DNA from: Thermoleophilia bacterium
GTDB taxonomy: Bacteria; Actinomycetota; Thermoleophilia; Gaiellales; Gaiellaceae
DNA length: 38,115 bases
Reading direction: 5' to 3'
Assembly: GCA_023382435.1 (NCBI GenBank)
Contig: JAHDVS010000025.1
Location: 1 to 38,115 of the forward strand
Of this stretch, positions 14,444 to 22,710 are shown piece after piece; the stretch's first letter is position 1; every line of letters starts with the position of its first letter. The notes under the pieces are model-generated. The model was not told where the DNA came from. It ran no database searches and saw only the letters and a list, made by a program, of their open reading frames with translations. A program made the translations under genes and the position numbers.

Positions 14444-17091
14444 GAGCGCAGCTTCGCCCCCTCCGGGTCGTGGAACGGCTGCGTGCGTACGACGGCCTGG
14501 TCGAGCTCTCCGCCGATTCTGATCTCGAAGGTCGTGCCCTCCCCGGAGAGGTCGATCGGGACGATCGCCATCCCGATCACCTTCCCGACCTGCTCGCTGT
14601 AGCGCACGCTGGTGACCCGCCCGGCGGACTTGCCGCCGACGACGACCTGCGCGCCCTCGACCGGCATCCGTCCGCTCGGCACCTCGAACCCGACGAGCAG
14701 CGAGCGCAGACCGCGCTCCTGGACGTGCTCGATCGCCCACTTGCCGATGAAGTCGTCCTTGTCGAGCTTGACGATCCACGGCATCGCGGCCTCGAGCGGG
14801 TTCGACTCGGCATCGGTGTCCTGTCCGACCAGAATGTGCGTCTTCTCGAGCCGCAGGATCCGCTGCGGCTCCAGGCCGAACGGGGTCGCGTTCCACTCGG
14901 CGCCGTGCTCGAACAGCGCGTCCCAGACGTGCTCGCCGTGGGGGCTCGGGAAGTGGAGCTCGTAGCCGAGCTCCCCGACGAAGCCGATCCGCAGGATCAG
15001 GGCGGGAACGCCGGCCACGTGGCCGCGCTTCGCGTCGAGGTAGGCGAACGCCTCGTTTCCGACATCGCCGTCGAAGACTCTCTCCATCAGCTTGCGCGCG
15101 TTCGGCCCCGTCACGTTGACCGCGGCGACAGCGCCCGTGACGTTGGCGAGCTCGACGTCCATGTGCCAGACCGCGTTCCACCACTCGAACCACTGGAACA
15201 CGCCGTCGGCACCGGTCGACGTCGTCGTGACGTAGAACTCGTCATCGGCCAGGCGGGCCACGGTACCGTCGTCGAAGATCCGTCCGGCGTCGTTCGTGAG
15301 CACCCCGTAGCGGATCCGCCCGACCTTGAGGTCGGAGAAGCGGTTCGGGTAGAGGCGGTCGAGGAACGCGCCCGCGTCCGGGCCCTTGACGAGGAGCTTG
15401 CCGAGCGTCGAGACGTCGATCACGCCGAGCGACTCGTGCACCGCGCGCACCTCCGCTTGCGGGTCGGCCGAGTAGGAGTGCGGCCGCCGCCAGCTTCCGG
15501 TCCAGAAGACCGTCGCCCCCATGTCCTTGTGGCGGTGGTGCATGGACGTGCGCTTGGCGGCCTCGTGCGGTCGGCCGGCGAGCAGCCCCATCGACACCGG
15601 GGAGGTCGGGGGGCGCGCGGTCGTCGTCCCGATCGTGCCCTCGTCGGTACGGGTCTCGCGGGCGGCCACCCGAACCGCGTTGAGGTGGCACAGGCGCCCC
15701 TGACACGGCCCCATCGTCGCGGTCGTGTAGCGCTTCGCGAGCTGAATCGAGTCGAATCCCTCCGCTACCGCATCCTTGAAATCCTTCGTCGTCACGTCCT
15801 CGCAGAAGCAGACGATCGACTTGCCCTCGCCCTCGCCGTGCGACGGGGGTGGGACCGCGGGGCTGCCGACGTCCCCCGACGCCTCGCCGGCGACCTCGAC
15901 GCCCGGGGGCAGCTCCACGGGGACGAAGATCCCGCGTCCCGGGTCGAACTCGACGCGCGCGCGAGCGTGGGCGAGCAGGCCGTAATTTGGCTGCGGGCTC
16001 CCGGACATGACGACGAGGTCGCAGTCGAAGCGCTTGCCGTCGACGGTCAGCGACCGAACCTGCTTGCGACCCTTCGCGACCACCGAGCGCGGCACGCGCT
16101 CGCGGTAGTCGACGACCTCGGCGATCTCCACGCCGGCCGCCTCGAGCTCGCGTGCCGTCTCGACGCCCCGGTCGTCTACGGTGAGGACGACCGCGCGCTC
16201 GCCGGGCCTCAGCGACCAGTAGTTCGCGAGCCGGCGCGCGCCGGCGGGGAGCATCACTCCCGGGAGGTCGTTGCCCGCGAACACGAGCGGCTGCTCGAGC
16301 GTGCCCGTGGCTGCGACGACCGTCTCGGCACGGAACTTGACCAGCGTGCTGCCGCGGTCGACCGGGACGAGGTTGCCTTCGTACAGCCCGATCGCGCGTG
16401 CGAACGGGAGGATCTCGACGCCGGCCTGGGCCGTTTCCGCGGCGAGGGAGCGCATCGTCATGATCCGCTCGCGGTTGGCCAGCTGGTGGCCGCCCGGCTC
16501 CGGGCCCTCGTCGATCAGGACGACCTGGCGCCCCGCGCGGGCGTGCGCGAGTGCAGCCTCGAGGCCGGATTGGCCTCCGCCGACGACCAGCACCTCGGCG
16601 TGGGCGTGCTCGTGGTCGACGCGCCGTCGCTCGGTCACGTGCGGGTCGAGCTTGCCGAGGCCGGCCGCGTTGCGCAGGAACTTCTCGTAGTACGGCCAGG
16701 CCCAGCGGGGCCGGATGAACGTCTTGTAGTAGAAGCCGACGGGGGTGAACGGGCCGCCGATCCTGTCCGTCACCGCCATCAGGTCCCGGTCGAGGGAGCC
16801 GACGACGTTCTGCGCCTTCACGACGGTCCCTTCGCGCGGAGGCCGCACGCAGACGCGCACGTTCGGCACGCCATCCACGGTCATCATGCAGTTCGGGCAC
16901 TGGCCCGAGCAGCAGAGCAACCCCCGGCGCCGGTGGTACTTGAAGCTGCGGCCGAATACCCGCCGGCCCGCGGCGAAGAGCGCCGAGCCGATCGTGTCAC
17001 CTGCGAACGCGCGCACCGGCTCGCCCTCGAACGTGAACGTGACGGTCTTCGAGCGATCGATCAGCTCGTGCTCGCGGGGCGGCAGCCTCAC
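14440..17091 (-). CDS. soxA: Sarcosine oxidase alpha subunit
   Basis: An 883-residue multidomain subunit that transfers the methyl-derived carbon to THF as methylene-THF. The domains are: an N-terminal 2Fe-2S-like/Fer2-type domain (about residues 15-95) with a cysteine cluster C60, C61, C65, C68, C81; an NAD-binding flavoprotein-type domain (VLVVGGGQSGLEAALAHA, about 167-184); a cysteine-rich BFD-like module (C428, C430, C463, C468); and a C-terminal GcvT-like folate domain from about 515 to the end. A proline/glycine-rich linker precedes the BFD-like part. It is somewhat shorter than classical alpha subunits (~960-1000 residues). The GTG at 17091 forms a GTGA overlap with soxD. It is co-translated with soxD and soxG. 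Confidence 0.9.
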   Translation of the reverse strand: MRLPPREHELIDRSKTVTFTFEGEPVRAFAGDTIGSALFAAGRRVFGRSFKYHRRRGLLCCSGQCPNCMMTVDGVPNVRVCVRPPREGTVVKAQNVVGSLDRDLMAVTDRIGGPFTPVGFYYKTFIRPRWAWPYYEKFLRNAAGLGKLDPHVTERRRVDHEHAHAEVLVVGGGQSGLEAALAHARAGRQVVLIDEGPEPGGHQLANRERIMTMRSLAAETAQAGVEILPFARAIGLYEGNLVPVDRGSTLVKFRAETVVAATGTLEQPLVFAGNDLPGVMLPAGARRLANYWSLRPGERAVVLTVDDRGVETARELEAAGVEIAEVVDYRERVPRSVVAKGRKQVRSLTVDGKRFDCDLVVMSGSPQPNYGLLAHARARVEFDPGRGIFVPVELPPGVEVAGEASGDVGSPAVPPPSHGEGEGKSIVCFCEDVTTKDFKDAVAEGFDSIQLAKRYTTATMGPCQGRLCHLNAVRVAARETRTDEGTIGTTTARPPTSPVSMGLLAGRPHEAAKRTSMHHRHKDMGATVFWTGSWRRPHSYSADPQAEVRAVHESLGVIDVSTLGKLLVKGPDAGAFLDRLYPNRFSDLKVGRIRYGVLTNDAGRIFDDGTVARLADDEFYVTTTSTGADGVFQWFEWWNAVWHMDVELANVTGAVAAVNVTGPNARKLMERVFDGDVGNEAFAYLDAKRGHVAGVPALILRIGFVGELGYELHFPSPHGEHVWDALFEHGAEWNATPFGLEPQRILRLEKTHILVGQDTDAESNPLEAAMPWIVKLDKDDFIGKWAIEHVQERGLRSLLVGFEVPSGRMPVEGAQVVVGGKSAGRVTSVRYSEQVGKVIGMAIVPIDLSGEGTTFEIRIGGELDQAVVRTQPFHDPEGAKLRS

Positions 17092-17339
17092 GCCGGCAGC
17101 TCCGTTCTGACCACCCGGTTCGTGGTCGTGTCCCGCTCCGCGAGAAACCACGTCCCGCAGCCGTGGCGGTGGTACCACCACTCGCGATGCACTCCCGCCA
17201 CGTTGTTCTTGAAGAACACGTACTCGTTCAGCTCGCGCAGGCCCGGCCGCTCCGTTGGGCGGGTCGTGACCTCGCCCGCGCAGCGAAACTCCTCCACCTC
17301 TCGGGGGCCGCAGTGCGGGCAGGTGAGCAGGAACGACAT
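17088..17339 (-). CDS. soxD: Sarcosine oxidase delta subunit
   Basis: The 83-residue zinc-binding subunit. C7-x2-C10 at the N-terminus and H59/C61 in EWWYHRHGCGTWF agree with the zinc site of SoxD (Cys-Cys-His-Cys). The ATG at 17339 begins the conserved MSFLLTCPHCG start; the longer frame to 17408 is promoter DNA. There is no Shine-Dalgarno; a TATAAG box ends 8 nt before the ATG, so the message may be leaderless or nearly so. It is the first gene of soxDAGB-fhs. The upstream region contains TTGCC/GGCAA and GCCCTCAGGGC elements. Confidence 0.88.
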   Translation of the reverse strand: MSFLLTCPHCGPREVEEFRCAGEVTTRPTERPGLRELNEYVFFKNNVAGVHREWWYHRHGCGTWFLAERDTTTNRVVRTELPA

Positions 17340-17351
17340 GGCGTGCTTATA

Positions 17352-17374
17352 GCCCTCAGGGCAACAGTATTGCC
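17352..17374. promoter_or_regulatory. sox promoter palindromes (GCCCTCAGGGC and GGCAA-N5-TTGCC)
   Basis: GCCCTCAGGGC (17352-17362) is a palindrome directly before the TATAAG-like box of soxD. It overlaps a second inverted repeat, GGCAA (17360-17364), 5 bp, TTGCC (17370-17374). The TATTGCC half-site (17368-17374) is the same as at the IclR divergence and upstream of the permease. Candidate operator of the sox operon. Confidence 0.5.
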
Positions 17375-17422
17375 TTTTTTGGCCTCGCGCAACCGCCAAC
17401 CGCCCCACATCGCGCCCCGCCG

Positions 17423-17443
17423 TATGTGGAGCGGTCGCACATA
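17423..17443. promoter_or_regulatory. TATGTG-N9-CACATA inverted repeat upstream of sox
   Basis: Perfect 6-bp arms in the glnT-soxD gap, about 85 bp upstream of the soxD start. It may bind a second regulator, for example the nearby PucR-type protein. Short arms make chance occurrence possible. Confidence 0.3.
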
Positions 17444-17455
17444 TCAGCCTCCGGC

Positions 17456-17473
17456 GCGGCGCGCTCGCGCCGC
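17456..17473 (-). terminator. GC hairpin directly after glnT
   Basis: GCGGCGCG, AG/CT, CGCGCCGC: an 8-bp perfect palindrome whose inner pairs must open to form the loop, 2 bp past the glnT stop. It is a likely partial terminator or attenuator between glnT and the sox operon. Confidence 0.4.
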
Positions 17474-17475
17474 GG

Positions 17476-18828
17476 TCAGAACCGCGTCAGATACTCCCGG
17501 ATCTCCCAGGGAGTGACCTGCTCGTGATAGCGGTCCCATTCGTCGCGCTTCACGCGGATGAAGTAGTCGACGTAGTCCTCGTTCGCGCAGCGCCCGAGGC
17601 CCTCCCGCAGCACCTCGCTGCGCTTGAGCTCGTGTGTCGCCTCGAGCAGGTTCGCGGGCAGCGTCTCGAGCCCCCGTCCCCGCAGTTCGTCGTAGGGGAT
17701 GGTGTAGAGGTTCTCCGTGTTCGGCTCGCCCGGGTCGATCCGGCTCTCGATCCCGTCGAGGCCGGCAGCGAGCACGGCCGCGGCGGCGAGGTACGGGTTG
17801 CAGGAGCCGTCGATCGTGCGATCCTCGATCCGGCCGGGGCCTGGTATCCGCAGCATCTGGGTGCGGTTGTTGTAGCCGTAGCTGACCCAGACCGGCGACC
17901 ACGTCGAGCCGCTCGTCGTCGTGCCGACCTTGAGCCGTTTGTAGCTGTTGACGGTGGGTGCGGTCACGGCGCTGTAGGCGCGGGCGTGCCTCAGGAGGCC
18001 GCCGGTGAAGTGGTAGCCGGTCTCGGAGAGACCGAGCCCCCGCGGGTCGGATCCGCCCAGGAACACGTTCTCGCCGTCTTTCCAGAGCGACATGTGGAAG
18101 TGGCAGCCGTTGCCGGTCAGGCTCGAGAACGGCTTGGGCATGAACGTCGCGAGCAGCCCCTGCTGCTGGGCGAGCGCGTGGATCATGTAACGGAAGAAGA
18201 TCGCGCGGTCGCAGGAGACGAGCGCATCCGCGTACGTGATGTTCTGCTCGAACTGGCCGTTCGCGTCCTCGTGATCGTTCGCGTAGTTGCCCCAGCCGAG
18301 GCCGTTCACGTACTTCGAGACGGTGGTCAGGAAGTCGTAGTTGCGCGTCAGCGCGCGCAGGTCGTAGCAGGGCTTCTCGAGCGTGTCGAGCGTGTCGGCG
18401 ATCTCGATCGACCCGTCCTCGCGCTGTCGGATCAAGAAGTACTCGAGCTCGAGCCCGATCTTGAACTCGTACCCTTTTGCCTTCGCCTTCGCCAGCATGT
18501 TCTTCAGGATCGTGCGTGGGTCGTAGGGCCAGGGTTCGCCCTCGACCGTGATGTCGCAGGCGAAGCGCGCGAGGCCGGGCTGCCAGGGAACGGGGGTGAA
18601 CGAGTCGAGGTCAGGGATCGCCGCGATGTCCGGGTCGCTCGGAACCTGCCCGATCTCTCCGGCGGCGAAGCCCGCGAAGCCGGCGCCGTTCTCGACGAAG
18701 TCGTCGAGGTTCCACGCCGGGATCAGCTTCGCGCTCGGGCGCGCGTACATGTCGACGAACTGCGCGAAGTAGAACTCGATCCCGCGCTCCTCCGACTCGC
18801 GCCGGATCTCCTCGATCGTCCTGCCCAT
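17476..18828 (-). CDS. glnT: Type III (GlnT/GmaS-like) glutamine or gamma-glutamylmethylamide synthetase
   Basis: A 450-residue ATP-dependent ligase of the glutamine synthetase superfamily. The metal-binding glutamates appear in LELEYFLI (E127, E129) and GQFEQN (E194). GNGCHFHMSLW (about 239-249) is the catalytic signature. The segment KPCYDLRALTRNYDFLT through NDHEDANGQFE is characteristic of the GlnT group, which includes the gamma-glutamylmethylamide synthetase (GmaS) of methylotrophs. The ATG at 18828 has GGAGGGA upstream. It sits between a PucR-type regulator and a sarcosine oxidase-type operon. GmaS plus a Sox-like enzyme is the hallmark of the N-methylglutamate pathway, but the synthase genes mgsABC are absent here. 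Plain ammonium assimilation or glutamylation of another amine remains possible. Confidence 0.85.
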   Translation of the reverse strand: MGRTIEEIRRESEERGIEFYFAQFVDMYARPSAKLIPAWNLDDFVENGAGFAGFAAGEIGQVPSDPDIAAIPDLDSFTPVPWQPGLARFACDITVEGEPWPYDPRTILKNMLAKAKAKGYEFKIGLELEYFLIRQREDGSIEIADTLDTLEKPCYDLRALTRNYDFLTTVSKYVNGLGWGNYANDHEDANGQFEQNITYADALVSCDRAIFFRYMIHALAQQQGLLATFMPKPFSSLTGNGCHFHMSLWKDGENVFLGGSDPRGLGLSETGYHFTGGLLRHARAYSAVTAPTVNSYKRLKVGTTTSGSTWSPVWVSYGYNNRTQMLRIPGPGRIEDRTIDGSCNPYLAAAAVLAAGLDGIESRIDPGEPNTENLYTIPYDELRGRGLETLPANLLEATHELKRSEVLREGLGRCANEDYVDYFIRVKRDEWDRYHEQVTPWEIREYLTRF

Positions 18829-18899
18829 CGATACCTGTCCCTCCTGGTCGAGTCCGGGGACGATATCGCGCCCGCGTCGTGGGGGCCGATGGCAACTTC

Positions 18900-20696
18900 T
18901 CACACGGCTTCGTGCCCGAGTGTGTCGCTACCGGCGGTCCCGAGCGCCTGCTGGAGCCGCACCAGCTTGACGGCGATCTCGACCATCAGCCAGTCGTCGC
19001 GGCGCAGGTCGATGCCGGACAGCTCCTGGATGCGCCGCAGGCGCTGGCGCAGCGTGTTCGGGTGGACGTAGAGCGCCTCCGCCGTCGCGCTGATGTTGCC
19101 GTGGCGGCGCAGGTACTCCTCCAGCGTCGCGAGCAGGGCGGTCGCGCGCCGGCTGTCGTAGTCGGCGAGGCGGGCGGCCGCGTCCCGGTGGCGGTCGCGC
19201 ACGCCCGAGTCCAGCGACATGCGCAGCAGGTACTTGTACGGGCCGAGCTCTTCGTAGCTCATCACCGCCGGCTTCGAGCCGAGCACGGAGGCGCCGAGCA
19301 GAGCGTGCTGCGCCTCCTCGAATCCGGCCTTGAACGAGAGCGCATCCCGGCAGGAGCTCGAGAGCCCGATCGAGACGGGCTGCGAGAGCTCCCGCTGGGT
19401 CCGGCGCACGCCGTCCACGAGCGACTCGTCGCGACCGCCCTGGACGCGCAGGAGCGCGCGCATCGAGTCGTCGCGGCGGTCGAACAGCGAGCCAGGGGCG
19501 AGCGAGGCGAGCGCTTTCTCGAGGCCGTCGTCCGGTGGCGTCGCCGCCAGGACGAGGTGCCGATCGCCGAGCTGGAAGCCGAGGCGACCTGCCCGCTCCT
19601 CCAGGCTGCCCGGCTGCGCCCCGGACGCGAGCTGCTCGAAGAAATCCTTGATCAGGTTCTTCTCCGTCAGCCGCTCGATCAGGTCGATCTTCTTGATCGC
19701 GACCGCCGCCTGGCTCGCGACCGCACGGGCAAGGTCGATCTTCGACGTCTCGGTCGCCTCGAGCAGCCCGAGCAGCTCGTCGTTGGCGACGAGCGGGACC
19801 GTCAGCCTGGCCGACCTGCCCGCGCGGGCAAGCTCGGGCCCGACCTCGGAGAGGCCGAGTGTTGCCCGCGCCTCCTCGCCTGTGGGGAAGGAGGCGCGCA
19901 GGCGCAGCTCCTCGCCGCCCGGCTCGAGCAGGTAGACGTGGCAGGCGGCGGCGTCGAGCAGGGCGACGGATCGGGCCGCAACCGCCGGGAGCAGGTCGTC
20001 GAGCGTCTCGGCGCGCGCGATCGTCTCGCCGAGCTCGGTCAGAAGCTCGAGCTCGCTGACGCGCAGGCGCGCCTCCGCATACAGGCGTGCGTTCTCGATC
20101 GCCCCGGCGACTAGTGAGGCGCTCGAAACGAGCGTGTCGACCTCGGCGGGCGTGAACTCCCGCGGTGCCTCCGTATGCAGCGAGATCACGCCGATCGGGT
20201 TGCCGTCCTTGGCGAGGATCGGAATCGTCACGAGCGACTGAAAGCGCTCCTCGGCGAGCTCGGGGACGTACTTGAAGCGGGGGTCGACCAGCGCGTTCTC
20301 GCGGATGAACCCGGGCTGGCGGTTCTCGACCGCCCACCACGCGAGGCCCTCTCCCCGTTCCAGCGCGATCCGCCCGACGAGCTGTCCGAACGGCTGGGAG
20401 GCCGCTCGCATGACGAGGCGCTGGCCGTCGTCCTCGATCAGGTAGACGAAGCAGGCGTGGACGGCGCTCGCGTCGGAGAGCAGGCGGACCACGGCGCCCA
20501 GGACCTGCTCGAGCTCGAGCGAGGAGGCGACGGTCGAGATGATCTCCGCGAGAACACGGGGCTCCCTATCGACTGCTGCTGCGATGGGCGCATCGTATGC
20601 GCCGTGCGCTGCTCGCGCCCGTGTCTCGCGGGGTTGTGCCCGGTGAGCCCGGTCGCGGCACCTCGGCCGATGGCATGCGACCCGCGCCCCGTACAA
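18900..20696 (-). CDS. GAF-domain PucR/CdaR-type transcriptional regulator
   Basis: Contains an N-terminal GAF domain starting near 20564 (EPRVLAEIISTVASSLELEQ), a second GAF-like region, a central PucR/GGDEF-like region (residues YEELGPYKYLL near its end) and a C-terminal PucR-type helix-turn-helix (RRHGNISATAEALYVHPNTL). Such regulators control purine, amine and amino-acid catabolism. The start is uncertain: between the conserved GAF start and 20696 there is no ATG or GTG in frame. I give the TTG at 20696; the GTG at 20726 is the next option. It is followed after 71 bp by glnT and diverges from the formate dehydrogenase operon, so it could control both. Confidence 0.8.
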   Translation of the reverse strand: MYGARVACHRPRCRDRAHRAQPRETRARAAHGAYDAPIAAAVDREPRVLAEIISTVASSLELEQVLGAVVRLLSDASAVHACFVYLIEDDGQRLVMRAASQPFGQLVGRIALERGEGLAWWAVENRQPGFIRENALVDPRFKYVPELAEERFQSLVTIPILAKDGNPIGVISLHTEAPREFTPAEVDTLVSSASLVAGAIENARLYAEARLRVSELELLTELGETIARAETLDDLLPAVAARSVALLDAAACHVYLLEPGGEELRLRASFPTGEEARATLGLSEVGPELARAGRSARLTVPLVANDELLGLLEATETSKIDLARAVASQAAVAIKKIDLIERLTEKNLIKDFFEQLASGAQPGSLEERAGRLGFQLGDRHLVLAATPPDDGLEKALASLAPGSLFDRRDDSMRALLRVQGGRDESLVDGVRRTQRELSQPVSIGLSSSCRDALSFKAGFEEAQHALLGASVLGSKPAVMSYEELGPYKYLLRMSLDSGVRDRHRDAAARLADYDSRRATALLATLEEYLRRHGNISATAEALYVHPNTLRQRLRRIQELSGIDLRRDDWLMVEIAVKLVRLQQALGTAGSDTLGHEAV

Positions 20697-20697
20697 T
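20692..20697 (+). promoter_or_regulatory. Candidate -10 box for the formate dehydrogenase operon
   Basis: TACAAT, 57 bp before the fdhA ATG, would start a ~50-nt leader. No good -35 box is found. The leader contains the palindrome GTGCCGGGCAC (20716-20726) and a full Shine-Dalgarno AAGGAGGTGA (20739-20748) ending 6 nt before the ATG. The box overlaps the putative start of the divergent regulator gene. Confidence 0.35.
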
Positions 20698-20754
20698 GAC
20701 GTCTTCGGGCCCGGAGTGCCGGGCACGGAGATCGACGGAAGGAGGTGAGATCGG

Positions 20755-22701
20755 ATGCAGACAGGCAGGCTGACAACTCCCCTTGTTCGGGACGGTGACG
20801 AGCATCGCCCCGCGTCCTGGGACGAAGCTCTCGATCGCGCTGCCCTGGGCCTCGCCCGCGCGCGCCAGGCGGACGCGACGAGGTCGTTCGGGATCTTCTC
20901 GTGCTCCAAGGCCACGAACGAGATGAACTACCTCGCTCAGAAGCTCGCGCGGCAGGTGATGCGCACGAACAACGTCGACAGCTGCAACCGCACCTGACAC
21001 GCGCCCAGCGTCGTCGGTCTGGCGACGGTGTTCGGAGCGGGCGGCGGCACGTCGTCCTATCAGGAGATCGAGGAGACGGATGTGATCCTTCTCTGGGGCT
21101 CGAACGCCCGCGACACGCACCCGATCTTCTTCCATCACCTCCTCGTCGGGGTTCACGCCGGCGCGCGCCTCTTCGTGATCGACCCGAGGCGTACGTCTTC
21201 CGCGCAATGGGCCGACGCGTGGCTGGGGCTCGACGTGGGCTCCGACATCGCGCTCGCGAGCACCATGGCCCGGGAGATCATCCACTCGGGCCTCCACAAC
21301 CGGGCGTTCATCGAGCGCGCGACCGAGGGCTTCCGGGACTATGCCGCGTCGGTCGAGCCCTTCACGCTCGAGGAGGGGGAGCGCCTGACCGGTGTCCCGG
21401 CGGAGGCGATCCGCGAGGCGGCCCACGCGTTCGCGCGTGCGGACAGGGCGATGATCTGCTGGACGCTCGGCATCACGGAGCATCACAACGCGGTCGACAA
21501 CGTCCTTGCGCTCATCAACCTCGGTCTTCTCACCGGGCACGTCGGGCGCTACGGGTCGGGTCTGAACCCGCTGCGCGGGCAGAACAACGTCCAGGGTGGC
21601 GGCGACATGGGTGCGATTCCCAACAAGCTTCCCGGCTTCCAGGACATCGAGCGCGACGTGGAGGCGCGGGCGCACTTCGAGGCCGCGTGGGGTGTTCCGC
21701 TCGACCCGCACCGCGGCTGGCATCTGACGCAGATGTTCGAGGGAATGGAGCGCGGCGAGTTGCGCACTCTCTACGTCATCGGGGAGAACCCCGCGGCGTC
21801 CGAGGCGGACGTCCGGCGCGCCCGCAGGCTGCTCGGCGGGCTCGACTTCCTCGTCGTCCAGGACATCTTCATGACGCAGACGGCGGAAATGGCGGACATC
21901 GTCTTCCCCTCCTCGGCCTCCTGGTGCGAGTCCGAGGGCACGGTGACGAACTCCGAGCGCCGGGTCCAGCGCGTGCGCAGGGCGCTCGACCCTCCGTCCG
22001 ATGCGCGCGACGACATGTGGATCCTCACGGAGTTGGCGCGACGTCTCGGTCACGACTGGGGCGCCCCCACCGCCGAGGAGGTCTGGGACGAGCTGCGGTC
22101 GCTGTCCCCGATGCACCGGGGCATGAGCTACCGGCGTCTCGAGGAGCTGGGCGGCCTGCAGTGGCCGTGCCCCGACGAGCAGCACCCGGGCTCACTGTTT
22201 CTCCACGGACGGCTCTGGCTGGAGCCGCGGGAGGGCCCCCCGGCCCCGTTCAGCGTCGTCGAGCATCGCCCGCCGTTCGAGGCGCTCGACGCGGAGTTTC
22301 CGATCCGCCTGACGACCGGCCGCCGGCTCGAGTCGTACAACACAGGCGTTCAGTCGGGACGGTTCCGCTCGCCCCTCCACAAGGGCGGGGCCATCTGCCT
22401 CTCGCCGGAGGATGCCGAGCGGCTACTGCTCGAGGACGCGGAGATCGTGCGGGTCTCTTCGCGGCGCGGCACGGTCGAGGCGCCCGTCCGGATCGATCCC
22501 GGGCTGCGATCTGGGCTGGCGTTCATGACGTTCCACTTCCCCGGCGAGGTCGACACGAACGTGCTGACGATCGACGCAACCGACCCGAGGTCGGGCACCG
22601 CCGAGTTCAAGGCGGCTGCGATCCGCATCGAGAAGATCGTGCGCCGCGCGTCCGACGGGAGCGCGAAGGTCGGGGAGCCCGCGCCCGCCCTCGGTCGCTA
22701 G
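20755..22701 (+). CDS. fdhA: Selenocysteine-containing formate dehydrogenase catalytic subunit lacking its Fe4S4 domain
   Basis: Oxidises formate to CO2 at a bis-MGD molybdenum site. The frame 20755-22701 is interrupted only by TGA at codon 81, in the context VDSCNRT-U-HAPSVVGL, which matches the E. coli FdhF active site (C-A-R-V-U-H-G-P-S-V). The following His82 and Arg274 in NPLRGQNNVQGGGDMGA match FdhF His141 and Arg333. The 648-residue product continues through the molybdopterin domain to a C-terminal MGD-binding beta-barrel (RLTTGRRLESYNTG onward). The usual N-terminal Fe4S4 domain is missing: the protein starts MQTGRLTTPLVR, the first segment after that domain in normal family members. 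The missing domain is at the end of the gene at 24554-25483. A perfect AAGGAGGTGA Shine-Dalgarno supports the start. Ordinary gene callers would break this into two ORFs (stop at 20995; restart at 21028). Confidence 0.92.
20995..21027 (+). promoter_or_regulatory. Selenocysteine UGA codon with bacterial SECIS-like hairpin
   Basis: TGA at 20995-20997 is followed by a hairpin with stem CGTCG (21009-21013) and CGACG (21023-21027), an unpaired T at 21014, and an apical GGTC (21016-21019). In the E. coli fdhF SECIS a bulged U and an apical GGUC are the SelB contacts; there the GGUC begins 22 nt from the U of UGA, counting that U as 1. Here it also begins at position 22. The element also encodes the conserved residues after Sec. 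Confidence 0.85.
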
Positions 22702-22710
22702 GATCGCCCG

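Noticed and set aside
10899-17352. Very long plus-strand ORFs opposite fhs and sox (about 1000 and 960 codons)
   Set aside because: Their products are low-complexity Arg/Asp/Glu/Val mixes without domains, typical of antisense frames of high-GC genes; the minus strand carries clear enzymes.
20755-21028. fdhA as a pseudogene broken by a nonsense mutation
   Set aside because: The TGA is exactly at the Sec/Cys active-site codon, the frame is intact on both sides, and a SECIS-like hairpin follows at the right distance.
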